From Fervidicoccaceae archaeon (GTDB taxonomy: Archaea > Thermoproteota > Thermoprotei_A > Sulfolobales > Fervidicoccaceae): a stretch of DNA of 64,000 nt. The stretch is taken from NCBI GenBank assembly GCA_038734945.1, contig JAVYOA010000009.1, positions 62,001-126,000 of the forward strand, written 5' to 3'. The notes under the pieces are model-generated. The model was not told the origin of the DNA. It did not search any database and was given only the letters and a program-made list of their open reading frames with translations. The number at the start of each line of letters is the position of its first letter. Position 1 is the first letter of the stretch. A program made the position numbers and the translations under genes. Below are positions 59,955 to 64,000 of this stretch, one piece after another.

Positions 59955-61900
59955 GCGAGAAGCCAAGGATAGGCATCTACATCTGCCACTGCGGTCTTAA
60001 CATAGCAGGAACTGTGGACGTAGAAGAGCTCGCGAGATATGCAGCATCTCTTCCCGACGTCATCGTAGCGAGAGATTATGTTTTCATGTGCTCTGAGCCT
60101 GGGCAGAATCTCATAAAGGAGGACATAAAGGAGAAAGAACTTAACAGAATAGTTATAGCAGCATGCTCTCCATCTATGCATGAACAGACTTTTAGATCAG
60201 TTCTCGAATCTGCAGGACTCAACAAATACTTACTAGAAATGGCCAACATAAGAGAGCACTGCTCTTGGATACATTCAGACAGAAGAAAGGCGACAGAGAA
60301 AGCAAAGGAGATAGTCAGAATGGCAGCTTCCAAGGCAAGGTACTTGGAGCCAATAGAAGAGAAAACTTTCCCAACTACAAGAAACGTCATGATCTTGGGC
60401 GGAGGAGTTGCTGGAATGAGAGCAGCTATAGAGCTGGCAGAATACGGCTTTGAGGTCTATCTTGTCGAGAGAAAGCCCATTCTAGGAGGGAAATCTGCAG
60501 TCATAGGTTACATTTCTCCTGGAATAAGGGGTAAAGAAATAGTTCAAAAGATGTTCGAGAGAATAAGGGGAAATCCAAGGATACATGTTTTCACTCAAGC
60601 TGAGCTCATTGAGCTAAAGGGATTTGCTGGGAACTTCACGGGAAAGCTGAGAATTCATCCAAAACATGTGAATGAAAGATGTAACGAGTGTGGGGAATGC
60701 GAAGATGCTTGTCCCATAGAAATATCAAATGAATATGACTTCTCTCTGAGCAGGAGAAAGGCAATTTACAAGCCATTTCCCGGCTCATACCCAGAGGGCT
60801 ATATTATAGATGATAGAGTTTGCGTCAAGTGCGGAGAGTGTGTTAGAGCATGCAGGAGAAAAGCTATAGATCTAGATGGGGAGGAGAAGTTAATTGAGAT
60901 CAAATTCGGAGCTCTCATCATAGCTGTAGGCTATGATCCCTACAGACCCTCCAAAGGCGAGTTTGGATATGGCTTGAGTGACTCCGTGCTGACTCTCTTC
61001 CAGCTAGAAAGATTGCTTGACGAGGATGGTCCCACCAGGGGGGAGCCGATTGTAAGAGGGAAGATTCCAGAGACAATAGCTTTTGTTCAGTGTGTGGGGT
61101 CTAGAAGCACAACCCCCTCATCAAGACCTTACTGCTCGAGAATGTGCTGCACATCTGCTCTAACCAATGCCATAAGGCTGAAGGAAAAACATCCGGAAAT
61201 TGAGATATTCTTCATATACAGAGATATAATGACCTATGGGAGCGATGAGGGGCTCTACGAAGAAGCCGGAAAGAGAATGATAAAGTTCATAAAGTACGAG
61301 GGAGAACCTCCACAGGTCCAAATTACACCCGAGGGAGTATTCATAGAAGTCACCGATTACCTTCTGCAGGAAAGCATAAGAATACCGGTAGACGCTGTCA
61401 TCCTTTCGACCGGAATGATTCCTCCAAGGGATCTGGGAGACGTCATTGCTGTTACAAGGGCAACATGTGGAGAGGAGGGGTTTCTGAGGGAGGCCCACAT
61501 AAAGCTTGCCCCCGTCGAATCACCAACCAGAGGAATATACATAGCAGGATCTGTTTCAGGTCCCAAGAACATAAGAGAGAGCATAATTTCCGGGAGTGCT
61601 GCAGCTGCTAAGGCTATGGCCCTCATTAGTAGAGGAGAAGTTGTTGCTGAACCAATGATAGCCAAGGTTGATGAAGAAAGATGCAGCGGCTGCGGGATCT
61701 GCATTTCTGCATGCCCCTATAATGCCATTTCGATAGAGGAAAAGGAAGGTGATAGACTGGCAAGAGTGGAAGATGCTCTCTGCATGGGATGCGGGACATG
61801 CGCCTCAGCGTGCCCGTCTGGAGCAATGCAGCAGTTGGGTTTCAAGGACATTCAGATAAGAGCTCAGATATCCGCTTTATCGGAGGTCGAAGGGAAATGA
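59951..61900 (+). CDS. hdrA: HdrA-like flavoprotein 2, full-length (QmoB/HdrA type)
   Basis: 649 residues. N-terminal Fe-S-type domain 1-140 (C12, C14, C47, C72, C104), FAD fold ILGGGVAGMRAAIELAE at about 148-164, core Fe-S motifs CNECGECEDACP and CVKCGECVRACR, the CVGSRSTT plus YCSRMCCTSA motif, and a C-terminal 2[4Fe-4S] domain (CSGCGICISACP, CMGCGTCASACP). The double-Cys loop of HdrA1 is absent here; that region reads SAVIGYISPGIRG. TTG 59951 overlaps hdrA1. With the next gene (MvhD) it corresponds to QmoB, which is an HdrA-MvhD fusion. Confidence 0.9.
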   Translation: MSEKPRIGIYICHCGLNIAGTVDVEELARYAASLPDVIVARDYVFMCSEPGQNLIKEDIKEKELNRIVIAACSPSMHEQTFRSVLESAGLNKYLLEMANIREHCSWIHSDRRKATEKAKEIVRMAASKARYLEPIEEKTFPTTRNVMILGGGVAGMRAAIELAEYGFEVYLVERKPILGGKSAVIGYISPGIRGKEIVQKMFERIRGNPRIHVFTQAELIELKGFAGNFTGKLRIHPKHVNERCNECGECEDACPIEISNEYDFSLSRRKAIYKPFPGSYPEGYIIDDRVCVKCGECVRACRRKAIDLDGEEKLIEIKFGALIIAVGYDPYRPSKGEFGYGLSDSVLTLFQLERLLDEDGPTRGEPIVRGKIPETIAFVQCVGSRSTTPSSRPYCSRMCCTSALTNAIRLKEKHPEIEIFFIYRDIMTYGSDEGLYEEAGKRMIKFIKYEGEPPQVQITPEGVFIEVTDYLLQESIRIPVDAVILSTGMIPPRDLGDVIAVTRATCGEEGFLREAHIKLAPVESPTRGIYIAGSVSGPKNIRESIISGSAAAAKAMALISRGEVVAEPMIAKVDEERCSGCGICISACPYNAISIEEKEGDRLARVEDALCMGCGTCASACPSGAMQQLGFKDIQIRAQISALSEVEGK

Positions 61901-62331
61901 ACAGAGAGTGGACTCCCAGAATAGTAGCTTTTGTTTGCAACTGGTGCACCTATGCAGCAGCTGATCTGGCTGGGACTAGCAGGATGCAGCAGCCCGACAG
62001 CGTGAGGATAGTTAGGCTCATGTGCTCTGGTAGAGCAGATCCCCAATTCGTTCTAGAGGCAATAGCTAATGGGGCGGATGGGGTAATAGTTGCTGGGTGC
62101 CATCCGCCCTCAGATTGTCACTATCAAGAAGGGAACTACAGAGCCTTTAGAAGATTCATGCTCCTCCGAAGGGTGCTGGAATCCATGGGTGTCGAGAAGG
62201 AGAGATTCAGACTGGAGTGGATCTCAGCCTCGGAAGCGAGGAAGTGGGTAGAAGTAGTGAGGAGCATGACGGAGGATCTCAAGAGGCTTGGCCCGCTCAG
62301 AAGGGACGAAGAGGGGATAAAGGTTGAATAA
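61897..62331 (+). CDS. mvhD: Methyl-viologen-reducing hydrogenase delta subunit (MvhD)
   Basis: 144 residues. The [2Fe-2S]-binding cysteines are CNWCTYAAADLAG (C14, C17), VRLMCSGR (C43), AGCHPPSDCHY (C68, C74). MvhD connects the hydrogenase to HdrA. Start is ATG 61897 with GGAGGT upstream, overlapping hdrA2 by 4 bases; a 36-codon upstream extension lies inside hdrA2 and is spurious. Its position between HdrA2 and MvhG fits its bridging role. Confidence 0.92.
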   Translation: MNREWTPRIVAFVCNWCTYAAADLAGTSRMQQPDSVRIVRLMCSGRADPQFVLEAIANGADGVIVAGCHPPSDCHYQEGNYRAFRRFMLLRRVLESMGVEKERFRLEWISASEARKWVEVVRSMTEDLKRLGPLRRDEEGIKVE

Positions 62332-63343
62332 ACTGAAAGTAGCATGGTATTGGTGTGCTTCATGCGGAGGCTGTGAAGAATCTTTCGTTGATCTCTCGGA
62401 GGAGCTGGTGGAGTTCTTCGAATCAGCCGATCTCGTGTTTTGCCCCGTAGCAACAGATTTCAAAAAGGAAGATGTTGAGAGGCTGCCAGATGCTTCTGTT
62501 GACGTTGCTCTAATAAATGGGGGAATAAGACTGAGCGAGCACGAAGAAATGGTTAAGCTATTGAGAAGAAAGTCCAAAATTGTAGTGGCATACGGAACAT
62601 GTTCTAGCTGGGGAGGAATTCCAGGCCTCTCAAATTTGTACAATAAGGAAGAGATTTTAAGAGCAAAATACCTTGATCCGCCTTCCATCAACAATCCTAC
62701 GCATGCAGTTCCTGCTGAGAGAACGAGGCTCACCAAGCTGGGAGCAAATCTGGAGCTTCCAGCCTTCCTAGACTCTCTCCTTCCTCTAAATGCTGTCATA
62801 GATGTTGATTACTATATTCCAGGCTGCCCTCCTACACCTGAAGTCTTCAAGAATGCATTAAAGGCTCTAATAAGCGAAAAGCTGCCTCCAAAAGGAAGCA
62901 TAATCGGTGCTTCAGACAAGTCGCTATGCGATGAATGTCCACTGAATTCAACCAAGCCTGAGAAGATCTTGCTGAAGGAGCTTAAAAGACCTCACGAAAC
63001 TATAGCGGATGCAAAGAAGTGCTTGCTTACCCAGGGCCTTCTCTGTCTTGGACCAGTTACAAGGGGAGGATGCGGAGCTCTATGCATTAAGGCCGCCATG
63101 CAGTGTACAGGATGCTTTGGTCCACTAGATGGAATAGCTGACTACGGAGGAAAGGCCATCTCATTCATAGGAACAATAATGGACTATTCCCCTGCTGAAG
63201 AAGAGGAGCTGGAGCGTGCTTACAGTAAAATAAAGGATTGGGTGGGAGTAGTGTACAAGTACACTCTACCTGCCTCAAAGCTGGGAGGGAGAGTGAGGAG
63301 AGAAAAGACAAAAAGGCAGGAGGAGGCCGAGATAGATGAGTAG
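62324..63343 (+). CDS. mvhG: F420-non-reducing [NiFe] hydrogenase small subunit (MvhG)
   Basis: 339 residues. Proximal cluster: CASCGGCEES (C11, C14), AYGTCSSWGG and PGCPPTPE. Distal/medial cysteines: CDECPLNS, LLCLGPVTRGGCGALCIKAAMQCTGC. This is the small subunit of group 3c-type cytoplasmic hydrogenases, without a Tat leader, so cytoplasmic. TTG 62324 overlaps mvhD by 8 bases. Passes electrons from the NiFe centre to MvhD. Confidence 0.92.
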   Translation: MNKLKVAWYWCASCGGCEESFVDLSEELVEFFESADLVFCPVATDFKKEDVERLPDASVDVALINGGIRLSEHEEMVKLLRRKSKIVVAYGTCSSWGGIPGLSNLYNKEEILRAKYLDPPSINNPTHAVPAERTRLTKLGANLELPAFLDSLLPLNAVIDVDYYIPGCPPTPEVFKNALKALISEKLPPKGSIIGASDKSLCDECPLNSTKPEKILLKELKRPHETIADAKKCLLTQGLLCLGPVTRGGCGALCIKAAMQCTGCFGPLDGIADYGGKAISFIGTIMDYSPAEEEELERAYSKIKDWVGVVYKYTLPASKLGGRVRREKTKRQEEAEIDE

Positions 63344-64000
63344 CAGAAAGATTGTGATCGATCCCATAACTAGACTAGAAGGGCACGGAAAAATAGCCAT
63401 AATTCTCGATGATGAGGGAAACTGCTTGAGAGCATATTTTCAGGTGCCGGAGCTCAGGGGATTTGAAAAGTTCCTGCAGGGAAGGCATGCTGAGGATGCG
63501 CCAATCATAACCCCAAGGATATGCGGTGTTTGTCCAACAGCTCATCATACAGCATCAGTAAAGGCTCTAGATGATCTATATAAAGCCCCTCCCCCCTCTC
63601 CAGCCCTGAAGATAAGGGAGATGTTCTACAATCTATTTATGCTTGAGGATCACGCACTTCACTTCTACGTTCTTAGCGGACCGGACTTCATAGTGGGGCC
63701 AGATGCTCCTAGGGCTGAAAGGAACATAGTTGGAGTCATGAATAAGGTCGGCAAGGAACTCGTGCTGAGGATCATAACGATCAGAAAGAGAATAAGGAAG
63801 ATGATGGAGATTATAGGAGGAAGGACCATTCACCCAGTCTTCGGTATGCCTGGAGGAATTTCGAGACCACTAAGCATTGAACAGGTAAAAGAAATTAGAG
63901 CTCTAGCAGACGAAGCTCTCAGCCTCTCCCTCATCACTCTAGAAATGTTCAAAAAGATTGTTCTGGGAAACAAAAGCTATCTACAATTGATTGAGAGTGA
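63336..64000 (+). CDS. mvhA: F420-non-reducing [NiFe] hydrogenase large subunit (MvhA), partial
   Basis: The first 221 codons lie in the window; the rest is cut off. It starts MSSRKIVIDPITRLEGHGKI with the conserved TRLEGHG, then the first NiFe-binding pair in RICGVCPTAHHTASVKALDD (about residues 62-81), HALHFYVLSGPDF and VHPVFGMPGG-like THPVFGMPGGIS (IHPVFGMPGG). The second Cys pair would lie outside the window. ATG 63336 overlaps mvhG by 8 bases, with AGGAGG upstream. Group 3 hydrogenase fold; active if the C-terminus is intact. Confidence 0.93.
   Translation, partial: MSSRKIVIDPITRLEGHGKIAIILDDEGNCLRAYFQVPELRGFEKFLQGRHAEDAPIITPRICGVCPTAHHTASVKALDDLYKAPPPSPALKIREMFYNLFMLEDHALHFYVLSGPDFIVGPDAPRAERNIVGVMNKVGKELVLRIITIRKRIRKMMEIIGGRTIHPVFGMPGGISRPLSIEQVKEIRALADEALSLSLITLEMFKKIVLGNKSYLQLIES

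Noticed and set aside
61789-61896. 36-codon extension of MvhD
   Set aside because: It overlaps the C-terminal ferredoxin domain of hdrA2 in another frame; GGAGGT before ATG 61897 defines the start.
1-64000. CRISPR arrays, insertion sequences, prophage or integrated elements
   Set aside because: No regularly spaced direct repeats, transposase-like or integrase-like frames, or attachment-site duplications were noticed, including around the tRNA gene at 53687.

Overview
The window reads as a chromosomal segment of a thermophilic archaeon, most likely a crenarchaeote (Thermoproteota). The support is an S25e ribosomal protein gene, TATA-type promoters, GGTGA/GGAGGTGA Shine-Dalgarno (SD) sites, many TTG and GTG starts, AGA/AGG and ATA codon preference, an AbrB-PhoU fusion, a TIGR00284-type pteroate-synthase-like protein and an archaeal IleRS. 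I cannot assign genus or order. Genes are tightly packed in short operons. I see no CRISPR array, insertion sequence, prophage or rRNA. The only RNA gene is tRNA-Arg(GCG) at 53687-53762.

Layout. 1-3.8 kb: partial phosphoesterase, S25e, a winged-helix-like protein, an Xaa-Pro peptidase and an orphan ADP-forming acyl-CoA synthetase alpha subunit. 3.9-7 kb: phosphate locus (AbrB-PhoU divergent from PstS) whose permease and ATPase genes have collapsed into one in-frame PstC-PstB chimera. 7-10.3 kb: TatD-like hydrolase, NAD synthetase, LOG-like protein, SpoIIM-like membrane protein. 10.4-15.1 kb: CO dehydrogenase operon cooF-cooS-cooC with a convergent flavin NAD(P)H oxidoreductase. 15-21.2 kb: surface beta-helix protein, an aminotransferase plus DapB-like dehydrogenase pair, YkvI-type transporter, TrmO. 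21.3-28.8 kb: nitrate respiration operon narK-narI-narG-narH-narJ. 28.9-31.9 kb: small genes, a radical SAM enzyme with an apparent ATT start, glutaredoxin-like protein, class II aldolase, P-loop protein. 32-39 kb: fused 2-oxoacid (acetoin-type) dehydrogenase E1, free lipoyl protein, AcoX-like kinase, UMP kinase, pteroate-synthase-like protein, iron alcohol dehydrogenase. 39-43.7 kb: three-subunit molybdenum hydroxylase and MobA-like protein. 43.7-46.7 kb: polar amino acid ABC transporter. 46.8-53.6 kb: VIT1-like protein, nitrilase, IleRS, IMPase, DHH protein, ModE-like HTH. 53.7-54.9 kb: tRNA, then a stand-alone HdrA N-domain, ferredoxin and ArsR regulator behind a perfect palindrome. 55-57.2 kb: DppA and a coiled-coil/transglutaminase-like surface protein. 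57.4-64 kb: qmoC-hdrA-hdrA-mvhD-mvhG-mvhA, the last gene cut by the window edge.

Together the genes suggest an anaerobic or microaerophilic lithotroph able to draw electrons from H2 and CO, and probably from aldehydes, and to pass them through a quinone pool to nitrate. The most unusual system is the 57.4-64 kb operon, in which a Qmo-like complex (membrane cytochrome b/Fe-S QmoC plus two HdrA flavoproteins) is joined genetically to an Mvh-type [NiFe] hydrogenase. This predicts a membrane-attached flavin-based H2:quinone/ferredoxin enzyme. The second unusual module is the HdrA-N-domain/ferredoxin/ArsR cluster at 53.9-54.9 kb. All functional statements are inferred from motifs read by eye; no database search was possible.
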